NCBI RefSeq assembly: GCF_013294115.1
Contig: NZ_JABSNP010000004.1
Coordinates: 1 to 64,000, forward strand
Reading direction: 5' to 3'
DNA: 64,000 bases
From: Hymenobacter caeli
GTDB taxonomy: Bacteria > Bacteroidota > Bacteroidia > Cytophagales > Hymenobacteraceae
This document shows positions 37,941 to 47,113 of this stretch, in pieces (position 1 is the stretch's first letter; every line of letters starts with the position of its first letter). Made by a program: the position numbers and the translations under genes. The notes under the pieces are model-generated. The model searched no databases, was not told where the DNA came from, and saw only the letters and a list, made by a program, of their open reading frames with translations.

Positions 37941-38558
37941 ATGGCCACCATTACCCAGCTTTCGCAGCTCGACCTGAGTGGCTTCTACAATTACGCCGAC
38001 TACCTGAGCTGGAAGTTTCCGCAGTACGTGGAGCTGGTGGGCGGGCGGGTGCTGCCACCGATGCCGGGGCGCAGCCCGCAGCACCAGCACTACCTGCTCA
38101 ACCTCATGGTGGCGGTAAATGCGTTCCTGAAAGGACGGCCCGGCGCGATGGTCCAGATTCCATTTGACGTGTGCCCAACGTACCGTCCCGGCCAGGCCGA
38201 CGACCAGATTTTGACGGTGGTACAGCCCGACTTGATAGTAGTGCACGACCCGGCCAAGCTGGCCGAACGCGGCTGTTTTGGGGCCCCCGACTGGGTGATT
38301 GAAATCCTCTCGCCCGGTTTCGTAAATCGCGACATCAAAACCAAGTTCGACCTCTACCAGGAAAGCGGGGTGCGCGAGTACTGGATTGTGTTCCCCGGCA
38401 TTAACTCGGTGACGACCTACGTGCTCGAAAACGAGCAGTATATCCTGGCGGCCGAGTACGCCGCGCCGGGCCCTATGCCCGTGGCAACCCTGCCCGGCCT
38501 GGCCGTGGAGTGGGCCGACGTGTTCGACGATTTCCAGGAGTCTGAACCTCGCCTCTAG
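37941..38558 (+). CDS. Uma2 family PD-(D/E)XK endonuclease-like protein
   Basis: The start at 37941 gives 205 residues. The order of conserved blocks is Uma2-like: VELVGGRVL, PMPGRSPQHQ, QPDLIVVHD, VIEILSP and KFDLYQESGVREYWIV, which form the PD-(D/E)XK-like core (D in PDLIV, E in VIEILSP, K in the KFDLY helix). It is clearly divergent from the other Uma2 protein at 3758-4378. The physiological role of the family is unknown. Confidence 0.88.
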   Translation: MATITQLSQLDLSGFYNYADYLSWKFPQYVELVGGRVLPPMPGRSPQHQHYLLNLMVAVNAFLKGRPGAMVQIPFDVCPTYRPGQADDQILTVVQPDLIVVHDPAKLAERGCFGAPDWVIEILSPGFVNRDIKTKFDLYQESGVREYWIVFPGINSVTTYVLENEQYILAAEYAAPGPMPVATLPGLAVEWADVFDDFQESEPRL

Positions 38559-39757
38559 TCCACCGGCCGGGTGGCCACGGCAATCTTAGAATCGGCGGTG
38601 CCATAGTATAGAAACCAGGTGGACTTGAAACGCGCCAGCCCTTCCAAAAATACCACCTGGTTAACTTGGCCGGTGCGCTCGTAAAGCTTGTCGGGGCGCA
38701 TGAAGTAGGTGTCGGTGCGCTGGAGCAGCTTGCTGGGGTCGTTCTTGTCGAACAGTGCTTGAGCCGCCGTGTAGATGCCTTCTGGCAGCGACTTGTCGCC
38801 GATGGCGGGCACGTTGCGGCTGTTGTAAATCAGGCAGATGCCCTGGTCGGTGAGCATGGCCGGGGGGCCTGATTCCACCAGGTCGCTGTCGAACTTGCCG
38901 GCGCGGGTGGGCAGCACCACCTTCAGGTGGGGCAGGGTGAGGGCCTGGGCGCGCAGCGGCACGGGCGGCTGCTCGCCGGGGCCCATTTCCAGCGGTGTCC
39001 AGTGGATGAGGTCGTCGGAGGTGGCCAGCCAGATTTGGGCGTCGCCCCAGTACATCCAGTACTTGCCCTTGATTTTGGTGGCCACAATGCGCCCGTCGGG
39101 CTCGTACGTGGACACGATGGCGCCCGATTTGCTCCACTTGCCCAGGTACTTGCCGCCGGCGGCCCGGGCGAAGGCGTTGCCGTACTTCGTCCAGTGCCGC
39201 AGGTCGGGCGAGGAGGCCACGTGCAGGCGGGCCAGCTTGCCGTCGTAGGCCGTGTAGGTCATGTAGTAGGTGCCGCTGGCATCCTCCACCACCCGCGGGT
39301 CCTCGGTGCCGCCGGTTTCGTACGGCTGCTGGGCGTCGTGGGCGGGGTAGAGCACCGGCGCTGGTTCGCGCACGAAGTGGATGCCGTCGGTGCTGCTGGC
39401 CAGGCCGATGCGGGAAGCCTTGCCGAAGGTGGTAACCTTGTTTTCGGCCCGGTACAGCATGTACACCTTGCCGCCGCGCACCACCACGGCGGGGTTGAAC
39501 ACGTCCTTTTCTTCCCACAGCACGATCCTCTTCAGTACGGGGTCGGTGAACTTGCCCACCGGGCTGGGGCCCATAATGGGGTTGGCGCTGTCCACTTTCG
39601 TGAAGTTCAGCAGGGCCCAGCGGTTGGCCTGGGCCGGCTGGGCGGTGGCCACCGGCGCCGTGGCCACGGTGGCGGCGTTGGGCGTGCCGTTGCAGCCGGC
39701 CAGCAACAGCAGCGCGGGGCCCCAGGCGCGGCGGGCGTACTCATCGAAAGAACTCAT
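38555..39757 (-). CDS. GH130-like glycosidase/phosphorylase lipoprotein
   Basis: This 400-residue protein has a signal peptide with lipobox LLAGC. The five-bladed propeller signature of GH130 appears as FNPAVVVRGGKVYMLYRAEN, SRIGLASSTDGIHF, GTEDPRVVEDASGTYYMTYTAYDG and KYWMYWGDAQIWLATSDDL. GH130 enzymes act on beta-mannosides by phosphorolysis or hydrolysis; which one applies cannot be told. It would sit on the periplasmic face or outer membrane. The 3' end overlaps the convergent Uma2 gene by 4 bp. No polysaccharide-utilisation genes surround it. Confidence 0.8.
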   Translation of the reverse strand: MSSFDEYARRAWGPALLLLAGCNGTPNAATVATAPVATAQPAQANRWALLNFTKVDSANPIMGPSPVGKFTDPVLKRIVLWEEKDVFNPAVVVRGGKVYMLYRAENKVTTFGKASRIGLASSTDGIHFVREPAPVLYPAHDAQQPYETGGTEDPRVVEDASGTYYMTYTAYDGKLARLHVASSPDLRHWTKYGNAFARAAGGKYLGKWSKSGAIVSTYEPDGRIVATKIKGKYWMYWGDAQIWLATSDDLIHWTPLEMGPGEQPPVPLRAQALTLPHLKVVLPTRAGKFDSDLVESGPPAMLTDQGICLIYNSRNVPAIGDKSLPEGIYTAAQALFDKNDPSKLLQRTDTYFMRPDKLYERTGQVNQVVFLEGLARFKSTWFLYYGTADSKIAVATRPVD

Positions 39758-39829
39758 TCGTTCGCGGGGTTAAAAACGGCGGCGGTACGCCGCTGCAAGT
39801 AGCGCATTTCAGAGCCGCCCACCGGGGCC

Positions 39830-40441
39830 CTACTCTTCGCCCCGCACCCGCTTGTACACCGCAAACTCATAGAACGGACGCAACAGGCGCACCACGTCGA
39901 GGGCGTCGGCCAGGGCTTCGTGGGCCACGGTGGTATCCTCAAATTGGGCACGAACCTTGGCAATAGCCATACTGGGCAAGCGGCTGTCCTTGCGCCAGTT
40001 GAGGTAGAGCAGGGCGGGGTCGATGGTGGCGGGCTCCGACTTGACGATGGTGCCCCAGCCGGGCAGCTGCTGCAAAAAGAGCAGGTCGAACACGGCCACG
40101 TTCTTGCCCGCCAGAATGAAGCGCACCCGGTCCCTGGGGTCGGGCCGGAAGCCCTCGGCCACCAGAAACGCACGCAGCTGCGGCAGCACCTCGGCGGGGG
40201 TACAGCGCTCGGCCGGGGGCCCCAGGGCGGGGTCGGCCAGCTCGGCCAGCAGGCGGGCGTTCAGCACCAGGGCCCCGGGCGTGCCCACAATTTCGGGGTG
40301 CACCAGCAGCCGGCGGAAGGCGGGTAGCTCCGCCAGCGGGCGCGGGCGCTTGGTGTCTTCCACCACGGCGGCCAGCTCTAATACCTGGTGGCGGGCGGGG
40401 TCGGAGCCGCTGGTTTCGAGGTCGAGGGAAACGTAGCGCAT
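39830..40441 (-). CDS. DnaQ-like 3'-5' exonuclease
   Basis: This 203-residue protein starts MRYVSLDLETSGSDPARHQVLELAAVV. The DLET motif is Exo I of the DEDD exonuclease superfamily; NVAVFDLLFLQ (Exo II) and HEALADALDVV (Exo III, with H before the final D) complete it. The substrate could be DNA or RNA. It stands alone between the GH130 and CsbD genes and has its own start. Confidence 0.85.
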   Translation of the reverse strand: MRYVSLDLETSGSDPARHQVLELAAVVEDTKRPRPLAELPAFRRLLVHPEIVGTPGALVLNARLLAELADPALGPPAERCTPAEVLPQLRAFLVAEGFRPDPRDRVRFILAGKNVAVFDLLFLQQLPGWGTIVKSEPATIDPALLYLNWRKDSRLPSMAIAKVRAQFEDTTVAHEALADALDVVRLLRPFYEFAVYKRVRGEE

Positions 40442-40502
40442 AGCAAAAAACGGCGAGGAACAGCAGGCTGGCTAACGGGCCGGGGCCGCCGTATGAACAA
40501 AA

Positions 40503-40531
40503 GAAGCCCCTTTCGCTCGGAAAGGGGCTTC
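40503..40531 (-). terminator. Terminator downstream of the CsbD gene
   Basis: A 12-bp stem (GAAGCCCCTTTC / GAAAGGGGCTTC) has an A-rich 5' side that gives a T run in the minus direction. Confidence 0.7.
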
Positions 40532-40562
40532 TCGCAAATCTGGTGACTTAGCTAAGCGGGGC

Positions 40563-40997
40563 TTAGAACGTCTTCTGGAACCAGCCTTTGATGTCGTCGA
40601 TGGCGTGGCCGGTCTTCTCCTGCAGCTGGCCGAACCACTCGTCCTGCTGGCCTTCCTTATACGTTAGGTCGTCGTCGGTGAGGTTGCCCCACTTCTGCTT
40701 GGCCTGGCCTTTGATTTGGTTCCAGTCGCCGCGGGCCTGGTACTCGGTGCTTTTCACGTCGGCCTGGGTGCTGGCGTCGCTGGTTTTGCTGTTGAACCAG
40801 CTCTTGATTTCGTCAATCGTGCTGCCGGTTTTCTCTTGCAGCTTGCCGTACCACTCGTCCTGCTTGCCGTTGGCGTAGGTCAGGTCGTCGTCGGTCAGGC
40901 CGGCCCATTTCTGTTTGGCTTCGCCTTTGAGCTGGTTCCAGTTGCCCCGGGCTTGCAGCTCGGTGTTGTCGCTAATGTTGTTCTGATTAACGTCCAT
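40563..40997 (-). CDS. CsbD-like stress protein with two CsbD repeats
   Basis: This 144-residue protein consists of two tandem CsbD domains (about residues 13-67 and 85-142). Each carries the pattern ARGxWNQxKGxAKQKW...LTDDDLTY...GxQDEWxGxLQEKTG followed by an IDxIKxWF helix. CsbD is a small hydrophilic protein induced by general stress. The usual form has one domain; here it is duplicated within one gene. No signal peptide is present, so it is cytoplasmic. Confidence 0.88.
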   Translation of the reverse strand: MDVNQNNISDNTELQARGNWNQLKGEAKQKWAGLTDDDLTYANGKQDEWYGKLQEKTGSTIDEIKSWFNSKTSDASTQADVKSTEYQARGDWNQIKGQAKQKWGNLTDDDLTYKEGQQDEWFGQLQEKTGHAIDDIKGWFQKTF

Positions 40998-41141
40998 GAC
41001 GGGGAATGTTTAAGTTGAAAAAGGAATGATGGGGGTGGGAAAGAAGCACTGTGCACCCTTGTACGGCGGCGTTTGAGGTTGGGTTAAGGCCCGGCGGGGC
41101 CAACCCTAAATTTTGTTGTTCCCGCCCGGGGCGGGCCGCGG

Positions 41142-41786
41142 CTAATTCGCTAGGCTGCCCACCAGCACGGCAAACAGCACCACAAATACGCCCACGCCGG
41201 TACCGTAGCCGCCCCAGCTGCGCTGGCGCTTGCGGCGGTTGGCCTGCTCCTGGTAGCCGCGCCGGTAGTCGGGGTCGGCGAGCAGGGCCGGGGTGGGGGG
41301 CCGAAGGTTTTCGGCCTTCACCGCCTTGCCGCTGATGATGGCCGGCGCGACGACGCCGAACAGCGGGCCCGCGTAGAGCGTGGCCCCCAGCGTGGCCCAG
41401 TACGGGCCGTGGTCGGTGTAGTGGCCCAGGGCGTCGCGCCGGCCGTAGGCCAGCCGCTGCCCGGGCGTGAGGCCCGGCAGCAAATCCGGGGGGCCGTCGG
41501 GGGCCGGGGCCCCGGCCGCGGGGTGCAGCAGCTCGCGGGTGCCGTTGGCGTAGCGCACCAGAAACACCTCGGCCACGGGTAGCGTCAGGGTATCGGGGGC
41601 GGCCGGGGCGGCGGGCAGGTAGCGCAGCGCGGTGGGCGTGAGCACGAGCACCCGGCCGCGGACTTCCTCGCCGTCGAGGCGCAAAATGGTGTCGAGGCAC
41701 GGGGCCGCCCCGGGGCGCACCGGGGCCTGGGCGCGGGCGGGCAGCAACGCGCAAAGCGCGGCGGCCAGGAGTAGAAATAAACGCAT
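41142..41786 (-). CDS. Secreted protein with EVFxxRYANG motif (paralogue 1)
   Basis: The start at 41786 (MRLFLLLAAALCALLPARAQ) gives 214 residues with a signal peptide. The mature N-terminal part (DTILRLDGEEVRGRVLVLTPTAL...EVFLVRYANGTRELL) is shared in layout with the gene at 41839: a small beta-type domain ending in EVFLVRYANG. The C-terminal part has one hydrophobic segment (GGYGTGVGVFVVLFAVLVG), suggesting membrane association. Two adjacent genes with a common domain but different tails imply duplication. No function can be assigned. Confidence 0.65.
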   Translation of the reverse strand: MRLFLLLAAALCALLPARAQAPVRPGAAPCLDTILRLDGEEVRGRVLVLTPTALRYLPAAPAAPDTLTLPVAEVFLVRYANGTRELLHPAAGAPAPDGPPDLLPGLTPGQRLAYGRRDALGHYTDHGPYWATLGATLYAGPLFGVVAPAIISGKAVKAENLRPPTPALLADPDYRRGYQEQANRRKRQRSWGGYGTGVGVFVVLFAVLVGSLAN

Positions 41787-41838
41787 GGTAGAAAACAATA
41801 AACCGTTGATTGTCTTGGTATTGGTATAATGCGCGGCC

Positions 41839-42627
41839 TTAGCGGTGCCGCGAATTGAAGCCGAACAGCAGGCTGATGCGGGCCCCGCCGTTGCCGGGCA
41901 CCACGGCCAGGTTCACGGGGAAGTTGAGGCCGCTGCTGGTGCGAAACGACGTGCCCAGCGCCAGCACCACGTTGGCCCCCAGCGGCGTCAGGTTGGGGCC
42001 CAGCCCGAACTCGAATCCCTTGGGCCCCCGCACGCCCAGGATGCCGCTCACGCTCGGCACGAACTTGCCCTGCTCCAGGCCGCCCACCAGGGGCACGAAC
42101 TCGGCCAGGCCGCTCACGCCGTTGGGCAGCCGGAACAGGCGCGTTTCAAACTGCCACCCGAACTGCGTGAGAAACGGGTTGAGGTTGCCGTAGCCCGCCT
42201 CCTGGCGGCCCCGGTTCAGGGGCCCGTCGGTGAGCACGGTGAAGCCCAGGCGCGGCCCGCTGAGGTGGATTTCCTCGTCGGGCAGCACCACGTCGCCGGG
42301 CACCACGGGGCCGGGCGGCACCGCCGCGGCGGTCGGGGCCGGGGTGGGGGACACCCGGGGCACGGCCGGGTACAGGACCGGGGTGGGGGCCGCCCCGAAC
42401 ACGTCCTTCGCGCCGTTGGCGTAGCGAATCATGAACACTTCGCTCTTATACACGCTGATGAGCGGGCCGTCGGGGTTGTCGGTGCGGCGATACTTCACCT
42501 CCAGCGGGGTGATTTCTAGCACCTTTACCGCCAGCTTGTCGCCGTTGCGCTTGGTGAGCAGGTCTTGGGCGTGGGCGCGGCCGGCGGCCAGCAGGGCGAG
42601 GGCCAAAATGAGTAAGCGGGGGGCCAT
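41839..42627 (-). CDS. Secreted beta-barrel-like protein with EVFxIRYANG motif (paralogue 2)
   Basis: The start at 42627 gives 262 residues with a signal peptide (MAPRLLILALALLAAGRAHAQ). The N-terminal domain, DLLTKRNGDKLAVKVLEI...EVFMIRYANGAKDVFG, matches paralogue 1. The C-terminal half is beta-rich (RLGFTVLTD, GWQFETRLF, RISLLFGFNSRHR) and may form a small outer membrane barrel. The two genes are 52 bp apart on the same strand and are probably co-transcribed. Confidence 0.68.
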   Translation of the reverse strand: MAPRLLILALALLAAGRAHAQDLLTKRNGDKLAVKVLEITPLEVKYRRTDNPDGPLISVYKSEVFMIRYANGAKDVFGAAPTPVLYPAVPRVSPTPAPTAAAVPPGPVVPGDVVLPDEEIHLSGPRLGFTVLTDGPLNRGRQEAGYGNLNPFLTQFGWQFETRLFRLPNGVSGLAEFVPLVGGLEQGKFVPSVSGILGVRGPKGFEFGLGPNLTPLGANVVLALGTSFRTSSGLNFPVNLAVVPGNGGARISLLFGFNSRHR

Positions 42628-42837
42628 GGCAAATGGGGTTTTGGTGAAGGGGTGGCCCAAAGGTGCGGGTACCCATTCGGCCCGTGCTAATCAAAAAACG
42701 GGATAGTCCGACCCTGGAAAATACCTGTTTAGATAAAATTATGCTTGATAGCCAAGGAGATAATTAAATAATATGGGACATTGTTATTTCCTGCTAACTT
42801 GCTCAGGCGTTGCCAGAACGGCCCCGCTTCTGCCCCG

Positions 42838-44502
42838 ATGGACGACCTGCGCACCACCCTGCTCACCCTTGGCCCCGACGACCGGCGCGACTTCGACGTG
42901 TTTTTGCTGCGGCAGCGCCGCAAAACCGTGGGCCGGCTCGACTCGCAGCTCTTCGCGCTGCTCACCCAGCCCGGGGCCCTGACGCCGGCCCAGCTCATCG
43001 CCCGGCTCTACCCCGCCCGGGCCAACGCCGTGGCCTACTACGCCCTGCGCAAGCGCCTGCTGCGCCACCTCACCGATTTTTTGCTGCTGCGCCAGCGCCA
43101 GCTCGACACCACGGCCGCCGCCTCGGTGCGCGGGCAGCTCACCCTGGCCCAGTACCTGTTCGAGGCCGGCATCCCGCGCCTGGCCTGGAGCGTGCTGGCC
43201 AAGGCCGAAAAAGTGGCCCGCGCCAACGAGCAGTACGAGCCGCTCAACGCCGTGTACAACCTCCAGATTCAGCACGCCGACGCGGCCCACGCCCCCGACC
43301 TGGCCGCCGTCATCGCCCGCCGCCACGCCAACAAAAAGGCCGCCGACGAGGAGGAGCGGGCCAACATCGCCGACAGCCTGCTGCGCCTGCGCCTGCGCGA
43401 AGCCCGGGTGCGGGGCCGGGCGGCGGCCTCGTTCGACGCCATCATGCACGAAATCCTGGCCGAGTACGACTTGCAGGAAGCCTTCGCCCGCTCGCCCTCG
43501 CTGCTGTGCCGGCTCATGTCCATTGCCCGCAGCGCCATGCTGGTGCGGCGCGACTTTGCCACCTTCGCGCCCTTCATCGAGCGCTGCTACCAGCTGATGG
43601 CCCGCCGCCACGGCTTCGCGCCCGCCCAGCGCGGCTACCAGCTCCGGCTGCTCTACATGCTGGCCCACGCCCTGTACCGCTCGCGGCAATTTGCCGCGTC
43701 GGTGGCCTACCTCGAGCAGGGGCGGGCCCTGCTGGCGGCGGGCCCCAGCCGGCAGCACGGCGAGTTCGGGCCCCGCTTCACGATGCTGCTGGCGGCCAAC
43801 TACGCCTTCCTGCACCGCAACGCCGACAGCATCGGGCTGCTGGAAAATACCCTGCGGGCCGCCCCGCCGCTGCCCGTGCCCGACGACCTCACGGCCCGCC
43901 TGCAGCTCACCTTCCACTACTTCGCCGAGGGGGCGTTTGCCAAGGCCAACCACGCGCTGATGGGCATCGCCCGCACCGACCACTGGCTCGAACAGCACCT
44001 GGGCCTGGAGTGGCTGCTGAACCGCAACCTCGGCGAGATGCTCATCCAACTCGAGCTGGGCAACACCGACCTGGCCCAGAACCGCCTCCAGGCCATCGAG
44101 CGCACGCTGCGCGAGCAGTTCCCGGCCACCTACGCCCCCGAGCCCGAACCTGTGCCCGAGCCCGAAGAAGCAGCCGTTGAAAGCGTCGCGCCCAGCGGCG
44201 ACGGCGCGGCAGAAACCGCCGATGCCGCCGCGGCCACTGCCCCCGCACCGCCGGCCGTGGAGCTAACCCCCGCCGGGGGGCCCTACCGCTACGTGCTGGG
44301 CTACCTGGCCCTGGTGCGCAAAATTCTCGACGACCCGCTCGCCGCCCGCCGCCCCGAATTTGCCGAAAAAGTGGCCCAGCTGCCCGATTTCGTGCCCCTG
44401 CAACGCGAAGACCTGCAAGCCCGCAGCTTCTACGCCTGGCTGCACGCCCGCATGCTGGGCCGTCCTTACTACGAAGTGCTGCTGGAAATAGCCGCCGGCT
44501 AG
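42838..44502 (+). CDS. Large helical-repeat protein of unknown function
   Basis: The start at 42838 gives 554 residues. The protein is almost entirely helical with repeated A/L-rich amphipathic stretches reminiscent of TPR-type repeats (for example AQYLFEAGIPRLAWSVLAKA and AHALYRSRQFAASVAYLEQG). An acidic P/E-rich linker occurs near residues 435-480 before a short conserved C-terminal helix pair. I recall similar unnamed proteins in Bacteroidota. No catalytic motif or signal is visible, so it is probably a cytoplasmic scaffold. Confidence 0.65.
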   Translation: MDDLRTTLLTLGPDDRRDFDVFLLRQRRKTVGRLDSQLFALLTQPGALTPAQLIARLYPARANAVAYYALRKRLLRHLTDFLLLRQRQLDTTAAASVRGQLTLAQYLFEAGIPRLAWSVLAKAEKVARANEQYEPLNAVYNLQIQHADAAHAPDLAAVIARRHANKKAADEEERANIADSLLRLRLREARVRGRAAASFDAIMHEILAEYDLQEAFARSPSLLCRLMSIARSAMLVRRDFATFAPFIERCYQLMARRHGFAPAQRGYQLRLLYMLAHALYRSRQFAASVAYLEQGRALLAAGPSRQHGEFGPRFTMLLAANYAFLHRNADSIGLLENTLRAAPPLPVPDDLTARLQLTFHYFAEGAFAKANHALMGIARTDHWLEQHLGLEWLLNRNLGEMLIQLELGNTDLAQNRLQAIERTLREQFPATYAPEPEPVPEPEEAAVESVAPSGDGAAETADAAAATAPAPPAVELTPAGGPYRYVLGYLALVRKILDDPLAARRPEFAEKVAQLPDFVPLQREDLQARSFYAWLHARMLGRPYYEVLLEIAAG

Positions 44503-44525
44503 GGCCCTGGCTCCAAACCCAAAAA

Positions 44526-44556
44526 AAGCCCGAACCCTGTGAGGGGGTTCGGGCTT
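44526..44556 (-). terminator. Terminator-like hairpin
   Basis: A 12-bp stem (AAGCCCGAACCC / GGGTTCGGGCTT) has an A7 run on its left side, giving a U tract in the minus direction; it would end transcripts from the gene at 44706. Confidence 0.6.
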
Positions 44557-44705
44557 CGGGGCAGCGCTAATACTTAGGCTTGTCAACTATAGGCCAATAG
44601 GTTAGCTAAAAAATATAAACTTTGCGCTGTATCTGAGCGCAGCCCGAGCATTTCTTCGGCTGCGCCGAACGGCTCTGACGCGCAGCTGACAACGCGCGCG
44701 GCTAC

Positions 44706-45191
44706 TTAGTTCTTCATGCCTTGTTTGAGGTTGGCTTTGGTTTCGGCGGCCGACTTGGCAGCGGCGTCGCCCAGGGCGTCCATGCGGTGGCCGGCTTTGT
44801 CGGCGGCCGCCTTGGCGTTGGCTTTAGCTTCGGCGGCTTGGGCGTCCATCTTGGCTCCGGCGGCGTCCATTTTTGCGCCCATTTTATCCCCAGCGGCGTC
44901 CATCTTAGCTCCGGCCTCGTCCATCTTGGCGTCCATCTTGGCCCCGGCGGCGTCCATTTTGGCTCCGGCTTCGGCTCCGGCCGCGTTCATTTTCGCCCCG
45001 GCCTCGTCCATTTTTGCCCCGGCCTGGTCGGCGGCGGCGTTTGCGTCGGCCGAAGGCTCCACGGTGGTGGTTTTGGTCGTCGTGGTGCCGTCGGCCGTTT
45101 GCTCGGTAGCTTTTTCGGTGTTGCTGGTGCAGGCAGTGGCGGCCAGGGCTACGGCGGCGGCGGCAACGAGGGTTTTGAAGGAAATTTGCAT
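44706..45191 (-). CDS. Lipoprotein with repeated AGAKMDA units (LEA-like)
   Basis: The start at 45191 (MQISFKTLVAAAAVALAATAC) gives 161 residues with a lipobox ATAC. The mature chain is a run of degenerate repeats of the form AGAKMDA or AGAKMDE (residues about 55-125), giving a hydrophilic, periodically charged helix resembling late-embryogenesis-abundant-type stress proteins. Short repeats in the DNA suggest expansion by slippage. The function is unproven. Confidence 0.7.
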   Translation of the reverse strand: MQISFKTLVAAAAVALAATACTSNTEKATEQTADGTTTTKTTTVEPSADANAAADQAGAKMDEAGAKMNAAGAEAGAKMDAAGAKMDAKMDEAGAKMDAAGDKMGAKMDAAGAKMDAQAAEAKANAKAAADKAGHRMDALGDAAAKSAAETKANLKQGMKN

Positions 45192-45345
45192 GACTGGGAA
45201 TTTAAGAAGTGAAGGGAGAATACGACCGTTAATGGGCCGCGGGGCCAAAAGGTAACCCGGCCGCGGGCGGGCGATAGGGCGGGGGTTTCAACTTTTTCGG
45301 CGGCGGGCAAGTATAGCCCGGGTACCTTTTCCAAACCGCCTACTC

Positions 45346-45747
45346 ATGGATTCCACCGCCGCCACCCCGTCCAACGCCGCTCAGCCCGCCGTGCCCCTCA
45401 CCGTGAGCGACCAGCAAACCAGCGCCTTGCTCGACGACACCCTCGCCTTGCTCGGCCACGGCCTGCCCGACAAGGCCGCCGGCCAGGGCACCGCCGAAAT
45501 TGAGCGCTGGGCCGCCGTGCTGGCCGCCTCCGACCGCCCCGGCCTGGCCAAAATTACCCAGGAGTTGAGTCAACTCGGCGAGCTGCTGGCCAGCCCCCAG
45601 GCCGCCGCCCACGAAGTCGCCGAGTTGCTGGCCAGCCTCAGTGCCGAAACCATCAAGGTGGCCGAAACGGCCCCCGGCGACTATTCCGGCCCCCTCGGCA
45701 ACCTGGGCACGCTGCTGCGCAAAGCCGCCAACTCGCTGTCGCGCTAA
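45346..45747 (+). CDS. Hypothetical helical protein
   Basis: This 133-residue protein is alanine- and leucine-rich and predicted helical, with three or four amphipathic helices (SALLDDTLALLGHGLPDKAA, EIERWAAVLAASDRPGLAK, AHEVAELLASLSAETIKVAE). No signal peptide, cysteine or histidine cluster is seen. No family is recognised. It precedes the gene at 45886 with a 138-bp gap. Confidence 0.55.
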   Translation: MDSTAATPSNAAQPAVPLTVSDQQTSALLDDTLALLGHGLPDKAAGQGTAEIERWAAVLAASDRPGLAKITQELSQLGELLASPQAAAHEVAELLASLSAETIKVAETAPGDYSGPLGNLGTLLRKAANSLSR

Positions 45748-45885
45748 TCTTCTGGTTGCTGGTCATCGGTTGTGAGCTGTCGTAAAATGGCCCGATTACT
45801 GGCAACGAACAACTGGAAATGAACAACTCAAAACGCGGGGCGCGACCTTTGCCGCTGGTTGCGGCAAGGGCCGCGCCCCTTATTT

Positions 45886-46899
45886 ATGCCCGTCTTAACC
45901 CCCGCCGACCTCACGCCCTACGACCCGTTTGAGGGCATGCGCTTCGGTCCCGCCACCTGTTTTCTCAGCGGCCAGCCCGTGGGGCCCGCCGACACCGTGC
46001 CCGTGTTTGCCGACTGGCTGCAAGCCCGCTACGGGCTGGCCGACCGGCCCATCCAGCTGCTCGACCAAAGCACTGTGGCCTTCCGCGACCTGCGCCTGCC
46101 CGCCAGCCCCGCCGTGCGCCAACGCCTTGATGCGCTGGAGGCTACTGTGGCCGCGGCGGCCGCGCAGGGCCCCGGGGCCCTGCGGGCCCTCGGCGACGAC
46201 ACGCTATTTCTGTGGCTGGGCAAGATGTTCTACGGCATCTTCATCACCGAGCTGCTCAACGAGTTCGAGCCGCTCATCAAGTCCCGCTACCCGCTGGCCG
46301 AAAACGCGGCGCTGCTGCGCAAGTTTCAGGTGTTTTTCCAGCTCTTGCAGGGGCTGCGGGTGCCCACCGAATACGCCGACTTCGTGCCCGCTTCGGTGTT
46401 TGTGCTGGAAGTGGACCCGGCCGAAGACGTGGTGCCGTTCGAGTACGACGACGACCTCAATACCCTGGTGTTCAGCATAAAGCTGGACCGGGCCGTGCTG
46501 GTGGCCTGCCTCGCCGACATCGGCCTGATTGGCCAGGCCATGCGCCAGGTGTACGCCGACGCCCAGCGCCCGCTGCACCCGGTGCAGGTGGCCGAGTTCA
46601 AGGCGCGGGTGTACTACGGGGCCCACCTGCTGCACATGGTGCCCGACCTCTACCCGCGCCACCCGCGCCCCGGCGACACGCATTTGGTGTTCGACGCCCT
46701 GATTGACGACGTGGGCGCGGCCATCTTCAACCCCTGGGAAAACGCCGCCTACGCCCAGGCCCTGGCCGAAATGTGGCACCGCTGGGGCATCACGCCCGCC
46801 GAAATTGCCCGCGACCCCGCCCAGCCGCTGAGCCTGCTCTACACCGCCGACGGGGCCCCCCGGCAGCTGCCGCGCTGGCCCGCGCCCGCCGGTAGCTAG
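45886..46899 (+). CDS. Conserved hypothetical protein with CFLSG motif
   Basis: The start at 45886 gives 337 residues beginning MPVLTPADLTPYDPFEGMRF. A CFLSGQPVGP segment near the start resembles a CxxSG-type motif that I recall in unnamed Bacteroidota proteins of this size. No zinc partner cysteines follow, so it need not bind metal. It contains two acidic segments (EVDPAEDVVPFEYDDDL). The function is not known. Confidence 0.65.
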   Translation: MPVLTPADLTPYDPFEGMRFGPATCFLSGQPVGPADTVPVFADWLQARYGLADRPIQLLDQSTVAFRDLRLPASPAVRQRLDALEATVAAAAAQGPGALRALGDDTLFLWLGKMFYGIFITELLNEFEPLIKSRYPLAENAALLRKFQVFFQLLQGLRVPTEYADFVPASVFVLEVDPAEDVVPFEYDDDLNTLVFSIKLDRAVLVACLADIGLIGQAMRQVYADAQRPLHPVQVAEFKARVYYGAHLLHMVPDLYPRHPRPGDTHLVFDALIDDVGAAIFNPWENAAYAQALAEMWHRWGITPAEIARDPAQPLSLLYTADGAPRQLPRWPAPAGS

Positions 46900-47055
46900 T
46901 TGAAGGCCAGCGCAAACCATTTCCAAACATTTTAGGCAACCAGCGCGGCCCGTGGCCGTTTTGTTGATAGCTTGCCAGTGCGAACCCTTCGGTTTTGCGA
47001 TAACACTTCGCGCATAGCGCTGATTGACAAGTTTATTTGTAAATCCGTTTGTGGG

Positions 47056-47087
47056 TTTGCGCCTTGCTGCCAGCGCTTTTAATTTTG
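47056..47087 (+). promoter_or_regulatory. Putative promoter of sucA
   Basis: A TTTG -33 element (47056-47059) is followed 20 bp later by TAATTTTG (47080-47087), both fitting the Bacteroidetes consensus. The predicted start is about 20 bp before the ATG at 47114, which rules out the longer reading frame that begins upstream of the promoter. Confidence 0.55.
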
Positions 47088-47113
47088 CGCCTCCCAACCC
47101 AGCACCCTCGCTC

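Noticed and set aside
47024-47113. Upstream start for sucA
   Set aside because: It lies before a good promoter (-33 and -7) and adds 30 residues not seen in the family.
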